Assembly: GCA_009746045.1 (NCBI GenBank)
Contig: RPFO01000165.1
Coordinates: 2,707,021 to 2,771,020 of the forward strand
Reading direction: 5' to 3'
From: Mesostigma viride
Taxonomy: Eukaryota > Streptophyta > Mesostigmatophyceae > Mesostigmatales > Mesostigmataceae
DNA length: 64,000 nt
This document shows, piece after piece, positions 36,847 through 46,885 of the stretch (its first letter is position 1; each line of letters opens with the position of its first letter). The position numbers and the translations under genes were made by a program. The notes under the pieces were generated by a model. It searched no databases and was not told where the DNA came from. It worked only from the letters and a program-made list of their open reading frames with translations.

Positions 36847-37692
36847 ATGGCTACCGAGGAGATCGCCGCGGAGGTCGAGATCCACCCGATCGTGAAGGCG
36901 CTGTTGAGCGTGAAGGCGGCCCCGCAGGGCTCCAAGGAGTGGCACGACACGCGCGACAAGATGCTGACGGCCTCGGACGTCGCCGCCGCCATCGGGGCGA
37001 ACCCGTACCAGAGCCCCGCGAAACTGTTGCGCAAGAAACTGGGCGACGATCGGTTCGTGTTCAAGGGCAACGCGGCGACGAGACACGGCAACGAGAACGA
37101 GGAGGTGGCGGCCCAGGAGTACGAGCGCCGTACGGGGCACAAGTGCTACCAGTTCGGTCTCATCCCCCACCCGCTCCACACGTGGCTTGGGGGCAGCCCG
37201 GACCGCATCACGTCCGACGGGATCCTGGTGGAGATCAAGTGCCCGCTGCGGCGTGAGATCAAGCACGAGATCCCGTCCTATTACTTGCCCCAGGTGCAGG
37301 TGCTGCTGGAGATCACCAACCTGGAGACGTGCCATTTCGTGCAGTTCCGCCCGGCGTCCACATGGAACGAGATGGAGCTGGACATCCTGGAGATCAGGCG
37401 GGACCGCGGGTGGTTCCGCAGCAAGCTCCCGATAATGCAGAAGTTCCGCGAGACGTGGGTGGAGGCCGCCGAGAACGGCGGGCTCAGTTACTTAGACAGG
37501 GGCGTGTTCGGCAACCCCAGCGGGTCGTCGGGTAGCGACGAGGACGCGCCGTCCAAGCGCAGGAAGACCACGGAGGTGGAGCTTGACGCGCCGTTTTTGT
37601 TCTTGGAGTCCAAGAGGGCCGTCCCGACTCCGCCTCACCACCCGGTGATCCCCGCAGCGACCCTCAGCGAGCCCGTGGCCGCTCTTAATTGA
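36847..37692 (+). CDS. YqaJ-like viral recombinase / exonuclease
   Basis: The 281-residue product has the order of the lambda-exonuclease-like PD-(D/E)xK fold: GSKEWHDTRDKMLTASDVA, NPYQSP, an EE-VA-QEYE helix, SPDRITSDGILVEIKCP (catalytic D and E-x-K) and YLPQVQVLLEI. These enzymes resect DNA ends for recombination. The C-terminal 60 residues are a Ser/Pro-rich extension. The ATG at 36847 is chosen because the domain begins there and GGTATATGG lies upstream (about 36820), although the frame is open into the resolvase. Confidence 0.8.
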   Translation: MATEEIAAEVEIHPIVKALLSVKAAPQGSKEWHDTRDKMLTASDVAAAIGANPYQSPAKLLRKKLGDDRFVFKGNAATRHGNENEEVAAQEYERRTGHKCYQFGLIPHPLHTWLGGSPDRITSDGILVEIKCPLRREIKHEIPSYYLPQVQVLLEITNLETCHFVQFRPASTWNEMELDILEIRRDRGWFRSKLPIMQKFRETWVEAAENGGLSYLDRGVFGNPSGSSGSDEDAPSKRRKTTEVELDAPFLFLESKRAVPTPPHHPVIPAATLSEPVAALN

Positions 37693-37766
37693 TTCAATAA
37701 TAAAATGTCTGTTGATTAACAAATCCGGTGCTCGCTTACAGCGGGAAAAAGATAATGGCGGGCACT

Positions 37767-37773
37767 GGTATAC
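37767..37773 (+). promoter_or_regulatory. GGTATAC promoter-like element that sets the start of the next gene
   Basis: GGTATAC followed by TAG lies 11 bp before the ATG at 37785. An in-frame ATG at 37755 lies upstream of the element, so the element argues for the later start. Confidence 0.5.
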
Positions 37774-37784
37774 TAGACGGAACC

Positions 37785-38520
37785 ATGGCGGCGGCGGGCA
37801 GCGGCAAGTACATGAACGTGAAGGTGGGCCAGGCGGTGGTGCTGACGGAGGAGCAGCACAAGGCGTTCCAGGAGACCGGGGTGATGCCCACCACGGCGGA
37901 TGGGGGGGCGAGTCCGATCCCGGTGTCCTCCCCCTACTCGGCGACGGACCCGCCCAGCCCCCGCACGCCGCCAGCTGAGAGTGACAAGGAGGCCCCCCCG
38001 AGGCGCCAGGCGCTCCCGTGAAGCCCGCGAAGGAGGTGCAGGCGACGGCGGATCCGCCCCACCTGCACGTGGACGGCCAGCGGTTCGCGGTTGTGAGCAT
38101 GGTGGTGCCCCCCCTCAGCAACCACATGGCGCTGAAGGTGCGCGGGGTGTTCGCGGACGAGGAGAAGGCGGGCGAGCACGCGCGGGAGCTGATGAAGGCC
38201 GACCCGAATTTCGACATCTACGTGGTGAGCATGTACAACTGGCTGGTGCTGCCCCTCCCGGACGACCTGCGCGGGGACGTCAAGCACGAGTACGTGGACG
38301 ACCGTCTGGGCAAGATCATGGGCGGTACCACTCCGAGCGGGAGAAGTTCAAGCGGTTCAACGAGCAGCGGGCGCTGGCGACCAAGGAGGCGGGCCAGGCG
38401 GGCGAGGCGGGCGAGGTGCAGGCGGACGTGGCCGTGCCGACGGAGGTGCGCCTGGAGGCGCCGCCGGACGAGGTGGTGGGGTCCTCGTCGGCGCTCACGC
38501 TACCAACATCGACTGATTGA
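37785..38520 (+). CDS. Conserved giant-virus protein (DUF5832-like), two frameshifts
   Basis: After a variable N-terminus and Pro-rich linker comes a block (FAVVSMVVPP, LKVRGVFADEEKAGEHA, DIYVVSMYNWLVLPLP, then a YHSEREKF helix) that I recognise as the core of a family conserved in Nucleocytoviricota and named DUF5832, of unknown function. The frame breaks at C7 (37993-37999) and again near 38325-38335. Both are repaired by one base each. About 245 residues in total, convergent with the gene at 38500. Confidence 0.7.
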
Positions 38521-38799
38521 AGCCGCCGCCCATCGATCGGCCCGCGCTGACGCCCCCCCCACGTCTCCCAAATCGTACGGGGCCGACGGGGCGAAGGAGA
38601 CGGGGGCGGCGTAGTAGGCCGCGGTGGACGGGCCGCGGCGGGAGCGCCGCCAGACCATGTACCCGCCGATGGCGATGGCGACTATCGACAGGATGATCAC
38701 GAGGTTCTTCAGGGGCAGCGCGGGATCGTTTCCGTCTCGCCGCCTCCTCTCGTTGTTGTTGTTCGCGTGGAATTGGCTTCCGTTGAACTGGACCGCCAT
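38500..38799 (-). CDS. Single-pass membrane protein
   Basis: The 99-residue product has an Asn/Arg-rich N-terminus, one transmembrane segment (LKNLVIILSIVAIAIGGYMV) followed by WRRSRR, and an Ala/Ser-rich tail. It overlaps the 3' end of the previous gene by about 20 bp on the opposite strand. Function unknown. Confidence 0.6.
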   Translation of the reverse strand: MAVQFNGSQFHANNNNERRRRDGNDPALPLKNLVIILSIVAIAIGGYMVWRRSRRGPSTAAYYAAPVSFAPSAPYDLGDVGGASARADRWAAASISRCW

Positions 38800-38887
38800 G
38801 GTGTATAACTAATAATGTCAATAAAATTCTTCTGGCTAGTCTGACGCATAAAAAATCTGCGCAATTGTTAACGCGACCTTTACAAAA

Positions 38888-40024
38888 ATGAGACTCCTCG
38901 ATATGGGCCCAATGGAAGACACGAGTCCGGAAACATTGAAGGAAGAAAAAGAGACTCGTCGTATAAGTCTCCCAAAAAGCGTTATCGACTACGTAGCAAC
39001 TCGACCGATGGCCACTCTCGTGCAAGAAATTATCGTTGGCAATGCTCCTTCTGATATCGCATTCCGGAACCAGCTAGACTTGGCGCTGACTTGGGAGAAG
39101 GAGCTCTCGGAATCGGAGTGGAGACTCCAGAAAAAGGCTAAGAACAGGGATCGGGATTTCAACGACTCGCTGATAGGTGCTCAGCCTCGTCGCGCGATAC
39201 TCAACTACGATCGAGTGAAGGAGGTGATACCGTCCGAAGTGAGGTCGGCACTCATCGACCGAGACGTGCAGAGAATGCTGCATATTCGCAAATTGCTCGC
39301 CGAGTGGATGACGCGACAGGCCGAACTTCAAGAGCGCACAACAAGGGATGACGGTAGCAGGCTGACATCGAGTACGCGGTCGGCGCTCAGAAAGCAACTG
39401 CGGGACCTTGAGATCGTCATCAAAGAGAACATGGGTCGCGTGCTGGTCAACAAGATGTCGAAGCGCATGGACGTGCTCGATCGCAAAATCGAGGAGATCC
39501 AAGCTCGCATAGTGCGCGAAAGGAAGAAACCCAACCCCGACCGAGCCAGCCTCGAGAGGATGCGACAACGCCAGGAAAAATTGTTCGCGGAGGAGCAGGC
39601 AGAGGTAGCCCGCCAGCAGGCTATGTGGGAGGCCCTCCCCCCAGCCCATCTAGCCAATCCAGCGGTTCATGCCCCCCTCGCGCTGTCTGAGAGAGGTCAG
39701 GAACGTGACGTACAGCAGGCGGTAAGCACACTAACAATGGCATCGGGGGACTTGGTGCCATTAAGAAATCAACAAATGATGCGGATGATCAGTCCGGAAC
39801 TGGGTCTCGCGGGGGCGCGACCGAGGGCGCCGGAGCGTGCTCGCGAAGGGATCCGCAGATCGGGCCGGACGCAGCACGTGCCCGGGGAGATGTTCGATTT
39901 CGAAGAGGCCGGGAGGAAGGCCGAGAGGAAGGCCGCGAAGAAGAAGGGGTCGGACGGGGCCGGTCCGTCCCACCAGGTCGAGGCGCGGCGGTACCGCAAG
40001 AGGCGCGCGGCCACGAGGAGGTAG
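38888..40024 (+). CDS. Long coiled-coil protein, unknown
   Basis: The 378-residue protein is mostly helical and highly charged, with coiled coils around residues 70-260 and a basic, Arg-rich C-terminus ending RKRRAATRR. Base composition of the first 700 bp is more AT-rich than the window average. No recognised domain. The stop lies 5 bp from the stop of the convergent zinc-motif gene. Confidence 0.65.
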   Translation: MRLLDMGPMEDTSPETLKEEKETRRISLPKSVIDYVATRPMATLVQEIIVGNAPSDIAFRNQLDLALTWEKELSESEWRLQKKAKNRDRDFNDSLIGAQPRRAILNYDRVKEVIPSEVRSALIDRDVQRMLHIRKLLAEWMTRQAELQERTTRDDGSRLTSSTRSALRKQLRDLEIVIKENMGRVLVNKMSKRMDVLDRKIEEIQARIVRERKKPNPDRASLERMRQRQEKLFAEEQAEVARQQAMWEALPPAHLANPAVHAPLALSERGQERDVQQAVSTLTMASGDLVPLRNQQMMRMISPELGLAGARPRAPERAREGIRRSGRTQHVPGEMFDFEEAGRKAERKAAKKKGSDGAGPSHQVEARRYRKRRAATRR

Positions 40025-40028
40025 GCGA

Positions 40029-40748
40029 CTATCCGCGACCGAACATGCGCCCGAAGAACCCCGTGCCGGACGCCTTTCCGCGCCCCCTCGCCTGGGTCCG
40101 AGGCAAAGCCCGCGGTGCATTCCTGGCGGCCTCGATCTGCGCCCAGGCAGCCGCGTCCTCCTCGCGCGCACGGTTGTCGATGTACGGCGGCGGATCAGGC
40201 AATGCCCTCATCATGTCTTGCATGATCATCATCGACCTCTCTCTTTCCGGTTGCCTATCAACCGGGGGTGGTGCCCCCCAAGGGAGCTGTACCGTCACGT
40301 ACTGCTCGATGTTTGGTAGCGTCTTTCTTTCCACCTTGGGGGCGGGAGGCGGTGGAGCCGCGCTCTTCTGGGCGCTTTCCCGCGCGACGATGCGCCTCTT
40401 CAATTCCGCGAAGGTATTTTGGGTGAACGGTTGGCTTCTGAACCACTCTAGGTCCTCCAAGCTCGGTCTGTCCCCCAACTTGGCATATTCGTACCATATC
40501 ACGTCGGACGCGTCCGATTCTGGAACGAGAACCTCGTCAAGATCTGTGGGCATCACTACTTGTGCGTTGATTTCATCCATGAACTCGTCCAAAGAGTCCG
40601 CATCGGCGACATCGTCGGCGCGCATCCTGTGCGGCATCGGCGGCACGCGGCGGCTCTTATTACTCGAATGCACCTTACACCTCCTGACCCGCCCCTTGGT
40701 CGCGTTCGAGCACCGCACCCCGCGTTTCGTGAGCGCGCTGCACCTCAT
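40029..40748 (-). CDS. Zinc-motif protein with HRMRADD module
   Basis: The intact 239-residue protein starts with the Cys/His motif (RCSALTKRGVRC, then CKVH), a basic stretch, HRMRADDVADADSLDEF and then acidic and Pro-rich regions, ending in a Gly/Arg-rich FFGRMFGRG tail. It is the clearest full-length example of the motif pair in the window because it has no frameshift. Function unknown. Confidence 0.75.
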   Translation of the reverse strand: MRCSALTKRGVRCSNATKGRVRRCKVHSSNKSRRVPPMPHRMRADDVADADSLDEFMDEINAQVVMPTDLDEVLVPESDASDVIWYEYAKLGDRPSLEDLEWFRSQPFTQNTFAELKRRIVARESAQKSAAPPPPAPKVERKTLPNIEQYVTVQLPWGAPPPVDRQPERERSMMIMQDMMRALPDPPPYIDNRAREEDAAAWAQIEAARNAPRALPRTQARGRGKASGTGFFGRMFGRG

Positions 40749-40794
40749 TTACTGTCCTGATAGAAAATAAAATGTAATACAATCGATTGTGGCC

Positions 40795-41004
40795 ATGAGC
40801 GAGGATCCGTACGCGGACCTATTCGCACGAGGATTCGCGGGCAATGTATCCGCCCTCGCGGTCCTCAATATCTGCAGATGGGTGAATCGTTCGTTGGCGT
40901 CACGTTCGGGCGGCGAGTGTTCTGGACGGGATTCGGACCCGCAACCTCTGGCTCATAAGGCCAGCGCTCTACCGGTTGAGCTACCAGAACGTATGGGGGG
41001 TTAG
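40795..41004 (+). CDS. Short ORF running into an antisense tRNA gene
   Basis: The frame gives a plausible ~42-residue N-terminus (MSEDPYADLFARGF...) and then reads through the antisense tRNA, where the sequence is not protein-like. It may be a gene cut by the tRNA or by an integration at it, or no gene at all. Confidence 0.3.
   Translation: MSEDPYADLFARGFAGNVSALAVLNICRWVNRSLASRSGGECSGRDSDPQPLAHKASALPVELPERMGG
40918..40990 (-). tRNA. tRNA-Ile (anticodon UAU)
   Basis: On the minus strand all arms fold: acceptor GTTCTGG/CCAGAAC (7 bp), D arm GCTC-AACCGGTA-GAGC, anticodon stem CTGGC/GCCAG with loop CTTATGA (anticodon TAT at 40957-40955), a 5-nt variable loop and T arm GCGGG-TCCGAAT-CCCGT. Length is 73 nt with no intron and no encoded CCA. 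It reads the AUA codon. Confidence 0.9.
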
Positions 41005-41133
41005 AATAGCGGGTCAGATGTGAGGGCTATGCTGGTGAGGTCGTGTCAACCACAAAAACAGGCCCAGTCGATGAACGCGGAGTCAATGCGCTTAAAACAA
41101 CAACTTTTTTATGTCGCATAATACCAAACGACA

Positions 41134-42150
41134 ATGGCTCTTAACACTGTCTCGACCCCTTTCACACATGTCTTATTCAACTTAGTATCGGAAAATGACA
41201 ACTTTTGGATATTCAAATTAAAGCCCACTGCACTCTTCCAGGTAGATTCCAACATGGAAATCAAGGTTCGCAAATCCGATCGCATGATCCACGGACAGGA
41301 TCTGACAGCGGCATCGTCGAATGGACAGAAGCGTTTTGAAAGCTGGTTCCGACTTGACAGCTCAAAAGCCTACCTCGCGGCTCTGGAGAGGTCAACACGT
41401 TTCAGTGTTGACCCCGACAACACAGCGCCACCGGTTTTCGACATAGTGAAGACAGGTGTCAATGAGAACCGCGGCACTTGGATTCATCCAGAGGCTGTCA
41501 ACTCCCTCGGAATGTGGATTTCTCCAGACTTTGCGGTCATGGCAACCAGCTGGGTGAATCGCATCATGGCGGGCGACATCACGATGATGGCGGTCATCCG
41601 CGACGCCCACGACGCGGTCCACGGGACCGAGACGACGGTCGCCATCGTCACGAAGGAGCGCAGGAGGCCGGAGTACGTCGAGCCGGTCCGCGCGGCGCCC
41701 CCGTCCATCCGCGTGATGGCCAAGGACACGCAGCACAGACTGAGCGACTTCGTGTGCCGGCGGCTGCCGAAGGAGCGCGTGGGCCCGATGATGGCCTTCC
41801 TGGGGGACAAAGCTTGCCAGGCGGCCACCGGGAAGGACGCGGGCCAGGTGCGGGAGCTGAACGGGCTCAAGCACGGCAGCGCACGTGACGCGATGGACGA
41901 CGAGCAGCTCTCGAACGCGTGGTTCTTCATGAAGAAGGTGATGGCCCGCGCGGGCGAGGGCGACGACCTGCACGAGGTGGCGCTGGCCGTCCGGAGGGAC
42001 ATGGCGCCCTTCGTGAGGCCGATGGAGGGCGCCACGGACGCGGCGGTCCTCAAGAGGAACAGACAGGACATGAAAGACGACCTGCTCCTGACCCGCCCCC
42101 TGAACCAGGCCAGATTCGAACGGGGCGGGGCGAAGCGGATCAAGTGCTGA
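41134..42150 (+). CDS. KilA-N domain protein
   Basis: The intact 338-residue product contains ENRGTWIHPEAVNSLGMWIS followed by SPDFAVMATSWVNRIM (about residues 110-145), the core of a KilA-N DNA-binding domain as found in large DNA viruses and phages. The C-terminal half is helical and basic. GC rises sharply from the N-terminal to the C-terminal part, as if the gene were mosaic. Confidence 0.75.
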   Translation: MALNTVSTPFTHVLFNLVSENDNFWIFKLKPTALFQVDSNMEIKVRKSDRMIHGQDLTAASSNGQKRFESWFRLDSSKAYLAALERSTRFSVDPDNTAPPVFDIVKTGVNENRGTWIHPEAVNSLGMWISPDFAVMATSWVNRIMAGDITMMAVIRDAHDAVHGTETTVAIVTKERRRPEYVEPVRAAPPSIRVMAKDTQHRLSDFVCRRLPKERVGPMMAFLGDKACQAATGKDAGQVRELNGLKHGSARDAMDDEQLSNAWFFMKKVMARAGEGDDLHEVALAVRRDMAPFVRPMEGATDAAVLKRNRQDMKDDLLLTRPLNQARFERGGAKRIKC

Positions 42151-42206
42151 GAATCTGATTATACAGCGAACAAAGATTATTTATTCCCATCATTAAGCGC
42201 GCGTTT

Positions 42207-42225
42207 TCCGGACAACTTGTCCGGA
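42207..42225. terminator. Short perfect hairpin between convergent genes
   Basis: TCCGGACAA and TTGTCCGGA are inverted around a single C. The hairpin lies between the KilA-N stop (42150) and the end of the fibre gene (42293). Palindromes at 3' ends guide mRNA end formation in some giant viruses. That role here is inference. Confidence 0.35.
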
Positions 42226-42292
42226 GTTTCGAATGCACCTCCGCATTTCCATGTCGCGGATGGGGGGCGGAGGGCGTCTCGGTATTTATGGA

Positions 42293-45200
42293 TTACGCGG
42301 GGGGTGTGGCGGGAGTGCCCCACTTTTCCGAGAGGTAGATGCGGATCTGTTCGAGCTCGGCCGCGGTCTTGGCGGTGCTGTAGATCAGGATCTCGCCGGT
42401 CCATCCGTCCCAGTTACGACTGCTCCAATCTATATCTGCGCCCACACACAGCCTTCCGCTCACCTGTTCGAGAGTACCGACGTACGCCCCACCATCTTTA
42501 CCGTCAAATCTGGTAATGGACGTTTTTGGCGTGCTTCCTAGGTCGCACGACAGCGCCAGCACGTGCGCCCGGCCATCGTAAAACTCGGCATTCGTGCAGA
42601 TTGGTTGAACGGCCCCGTTCATACCCAAAATCGCATAAAACTTGTAATCGTCGCAGTTGTTGCATATGCCCAGTCCGTAATTACTTTGAGCGCCGACAAC
42701 GAGGCCTTTCGTGGAAATTCCCACATTTCTAGGGTAAACACTCGGGGTGTTTGATTTAGCGACGACGATCAAGGTGTTTTGCGGACGACCCCAGAAACCC
42801 CCGCTCTGGAGACCGTTACGCAAACTGTAACTGAATTGAAGAGACCGCTTAGAGTTTAAGCTAGTGTTGTCGATGGTCGGCGCGTTGGTGGTGAAGCACA
42901 GTAAGTGCTGGGTCCCCTTCTTGTCTTTCATGCCCCTCACTGAAGTCGTGGCGAGCGTGGTAAAATTGGTGTCGCTGTACAGCGTCGACGAGTCCATGGG
43001 ATCGTACCACGCGTACAGGGACGAGTCGGTGGCGGGGTTGTATGGCGTATAGGTGAACGAAAGCGAGTTCGAAGCCGAGTTGCCGGTCCCGAACACCGCG
43101 TCTGTCACGGCCCCTGCGCCGACGCTGAAGGACGTGGCGGAATTGGCCGTCGTCGCCGTCACGTTGAACGTGTACGACGCCCCGCTGCCGACCAAATTGG
43201 AGGCGGTCCCGTTTGTCACCGTGATGTCGCCCAACGCGAAACCGGTCACCGCTCGACTGAAAGTCGCCGTCGCGGATATGAAACTCCAGGCGGAAGTGGA
43301 CCCCGCGGACGTTGACAGCGTGACGGTGGGCTGAGGGGCATACGTGAATGACAGCGTGTTGGAAGCCACGTTGGCGTTCCCTGAAGCGTCCACGACGGTG
43401 CCGGCGCCCACGCTGACGGACGTGGAGGAGTAGGCGGTCGTGGGCGTCACCTGGAAGGCGTACGACGCCCCGCTGCCGGTCAGGTTGGCGGCGGTCCCGT
43501 TGGTCACGGTGATGTCGCCCAAGGCGAACCCCGTGACCGACGTGCTGAACGTGGCCGTCACGTCCACGGGGCTGGTGGTGGGCGTCGAGCCCGCGGTCGT
43601 CGCGAGAGTCACCGTCGGAGGGGAGTACGTGAAGGACAGGGTGGAGGATGCCGTGTTGCCTACCGCGGCTCCGAGCGCGGTGTCGTAGGCGGCGTTCGCG
43701 CCCACGGCCACCGTCGTGGCTTGGTAGGCGGTCAGCGCGGTCACGTCGAACGTGTAATTGTTGCTCAGGAACGGGCCGGCCAGATTAGAGGCCGTCGCGT
43801 TGGTGAGGGCGATGTCGCCCAACTCGAACCCGGTGACGGCGGCGCTGAACGTGGCCGTCACCTGGACCGGGTTGCCGGTCGGCGTCGAGCTGGCCGTGGT
43901 CAGTGTGACGGTGGGCCGCGGCGGCGTGTAGGTGAACGTCAACTGGTTCGCGACGATGTTGAGCTTCCCGGACGCCGTCTGGGCCGCGTTGGCAGCCACA
44001 TCTACGGTCGTGGGCGTGAAGGGGGTGGTGGGCGTGACCGTGATCGTGTACGTGGTGCCGCTGCCCGAGAAAGCCGTGACGGACCCGTTGGTCACCGCGA
44101 CGTCCCCGGACGCGAAGTCCGCGACGGATTCGGAGAAGGTGGCGGTCACGGAGACGGGGCTGGTCGTCGGGGTCGCGGTGGAAGTGGTCAGGCCGACGGT
44201 GAGAAGAATCGTCTGCGGAGTCGCCCACTTGTTCACGAGGTACCCGCGGATCAGCTCCAACTCGGCGGAGGTCTTCGCGGTGTTGTAGATGAGGATCTCG
44301 CCAATCCACCCGTCGAAGGCGCGGACTGCGTTATTCGTATCGCCGCCAACGGCGAGATTGCCTGTGAAGGTTTCGGGATCTGACCCGCCAGCCGCGTCTG
44401 CGGTACGCCCGTCGAATCTGGTTGTGCAAGTGTTCGATACCGTGTCCACCGAAAGCGCGAGGACGTGCTGCGAGTTGTCGAAAAAATGATGTCTTACGGC
44501 CATCGAGACATATACCTGGGTTGTCCCAGGACCCGTGTCACGGCTACGACGTTACCTGGCCCTGTGGTACACGAACCGATTCGCTCTCACCGACGCGGTA
44601 CTCCCAATCATGAATCCTCTGATATAGTCCGTGGTTCCGGGGTTGTTGGTGTCGGGGTACGTAGCAGTTATCAGCTGTTTGGCGACTATCACCACGGACG
44701 ACTTGGTCCCGATAGATCCCCAGAATGTAGAGGAGGACGAGGTCAGAAGTCCGGAGCGACTGTTGATGAAGCGGAGGGACGTCTTCCCGTTGAGCTCGGT
44801 GGTGTCCAGTGTGGGCGTCTTCGCGGAATTGGACTGGGACACGTGATACCCCGAGGCCAGGTTCTTCTTGTCGTTCATCCGCAGCACGTTCCCTCCCGCG
44901 GTGCTCTGGACGGCGGTGCCCCCCGTGTTGCTGAAAAGGGTGGTGCCGTCCGACGGGTCGTACCACGCGTACAAAGCGGTGTCTAAGGAGGGGTCGTACG
45001 AGTAGGTGAAGCTGAGGGTCGCGGCCGCCGTGTTGCCGAACCCCGTCAAGGTGTCCGTCGCGACGTCGGCGCCCACGTTCACGGTCGTCGCGTTGTCGGC
45101 CATGGTGGGGGTGACGTTGAACGTGTAGGTGGCGGCGTCGACGGCGACGAAGTCGGAGACGCTCGCGTTGGTCACGGCGACGTCGCCCACCACGAATCCG

Positions 45201-46852
45201 GTGACCGGGCGGGTGAAGGTGGCCGTCACGGGCCTGGCGACGGGGTTGGGCGTCCGGGGAGTCAGGCTCGTAGTGGAGAGGGTCACCGCGGGCGGGGGGC
45301 GTACGTGAAGGTCACGGGGTTCGCCGCGGTGTTGCCGTCCCCGAGCGAGTCCACGGCGGCGCCGGCGCCCACGCTCACGGTGGTAGGAGAGTAGGGGGTA
45401 ATATCCTTGAGCGCGATGGTGTAGGTCGTGCCGCTGCCGGTCACGGTGTCGACGGTCCCGTTGGTCACGGAGACGTCGCCGATCGCGAACCCGGTGACGG
45501 TCTTGGAGAAGGTGGCCGTCACGGCGGGGCTGCTGGCCAGGTACGACGCGGCGGCCGTCAGGGTGAGCGAGGGAGGGGTGGACATGACCACGACGTGTTC
45601 GTACGCTTGACTGTACGCGCCCGAGGATCCCTTGGCGACGACGTAGACGTGGTAGGTGGCGGAGGGGGTCAGCCCCGAGATCACCAGGGGGGTGGAACTC
45701 ACGGTCCCGTCACTGTCGCGGTTGACCGCCGCGGATGCCACCAACTGGGACGCGGCCACGCCCGACCTGGTGTAGATCTCGGCGGCGGTGGCGGAGGCCT
45801 TGGAGGCGCTGTACACGCGACACAGGACCGCCCAGTTGTTCCCCCCGACATGGCGAGGGAGTGGGTAACGGTGATCGTGGTCGCGGTGGCCGTCGGAGCG
45901 GGCACGGATCCGGAGAACGTCTGCGCGTTGAAGTGGCGCTCAGGTTCCTGAGATGCACGGTGGCGTAGGTGTTCGTGTCCGCCTGCGCGACCGGGGAGGA
46001 GAGCGTGATCCTGAGGGATACGCGGTAGGCCGATCCGGCGTTCATGGTAATCCTGCCAACGCCGGCCCATGCCAGGGACTTCTTCCAGCTCCACCGCCCG
46101 TCGGCGAAGGATCCGTTGACGCTCACGGCCTCGTTGGATGCCAGGTCCGCCTCGCGGACCACCTCGTCATCGTATAGGCCCGTCCCGACCGCGGTGTCGT
46201 GCACGCGCACCTTGACGCTGATCAGGTTGCCGCCCCCGCCGCTGCCGATCTGCAGACCGCGGAGGAAGAGGGTCAAGCCGTCGATCAACGCGCTTTGGGC
46301 GTGGGGAAACGCGTTGATGACCGCGACGGATTGGCCGGAGGGCGGGGAACCGAAGGAGGCGTACCGAAAGGCGGGCGTCTGGGTCTCGGCCCACGGGACG
46401 ACAGCGGTGAACACTCGACTCCGACGCGCGTACTCCGTTTGCGATATAGTGTACGGCCCCCACTTGGAAGTTGCGTAATACCACAACGCGTCCGGTTGGG
46501 TGTTGTTGTAATAGTTGGCATCTTTCTCGGTGTCCGTCACCAACGCGTGGTCGAGGCCCTGCGTGAAGGCGTGCTGGCGAGAGGGCATGTACGATTTGGG
46601 GACGAGACTCCCGGTGGCCGCGTTGGCGTAATCCGCGTCGGCGGGTAAGTGCACGCTGTTTACGAACAGGTCGGATGAGAGCTTGACGTCGCCGTCAAGC
46701 ACCATCCCGTCCTGGGATATACTCAACAAGTCAGCGTCCATCGGCATTTTACGAACGACTAGCACTCCGTTGTCCTGAGTAATGATCCACGCGGCGGGTG
46801 CCGATCCCGTCACGTGGATAGAGCAGACTTTCAACACGGACGTGTGGTGCAT
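42293..46852 (-). CDS. Giant fibre / adhesin with FN3, bacterial Ig-like and LamG-like domains, several frameshifts
   Basis: Four overlapping frames (46852-45710, 45816-45283, 45286-44552, 44503-42293) form one protein of about 1,520 residues. Order: a fibre-like N-terminus (DGMVLDGDVKLSSDLF), a Gly-rich beta region, an FN3-like domain (ISGLTPSATYHVYVVA), two Ig-like domains, a LamG-like domain (YAWYDPSDGTTLF), four more bacterial-type Ig-like repeats with ATFS-x-(S/A)VTGF-x-LGDI-x-(V/L)TN, and a second LamG-like domain ending GEILIYSTAKTAAELEQIR. Such domains build long surface adhesins in bacteria. Here they probably form a virion fibre. Joins lie near 45710-45816, 45283-45286 and 44504-44552. 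Confidence 0.75.
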
Positions 46853-46885
46853 CTCGATGTTTATTCATTAATACAACGGATATTA

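Noticed and set aside
43721-44383. Plus-strand Gly/Arg-rich ORF over the adhesin gene
   Set aside because: Antisense shadow of Thr/Val-rich Ig-like repeats.
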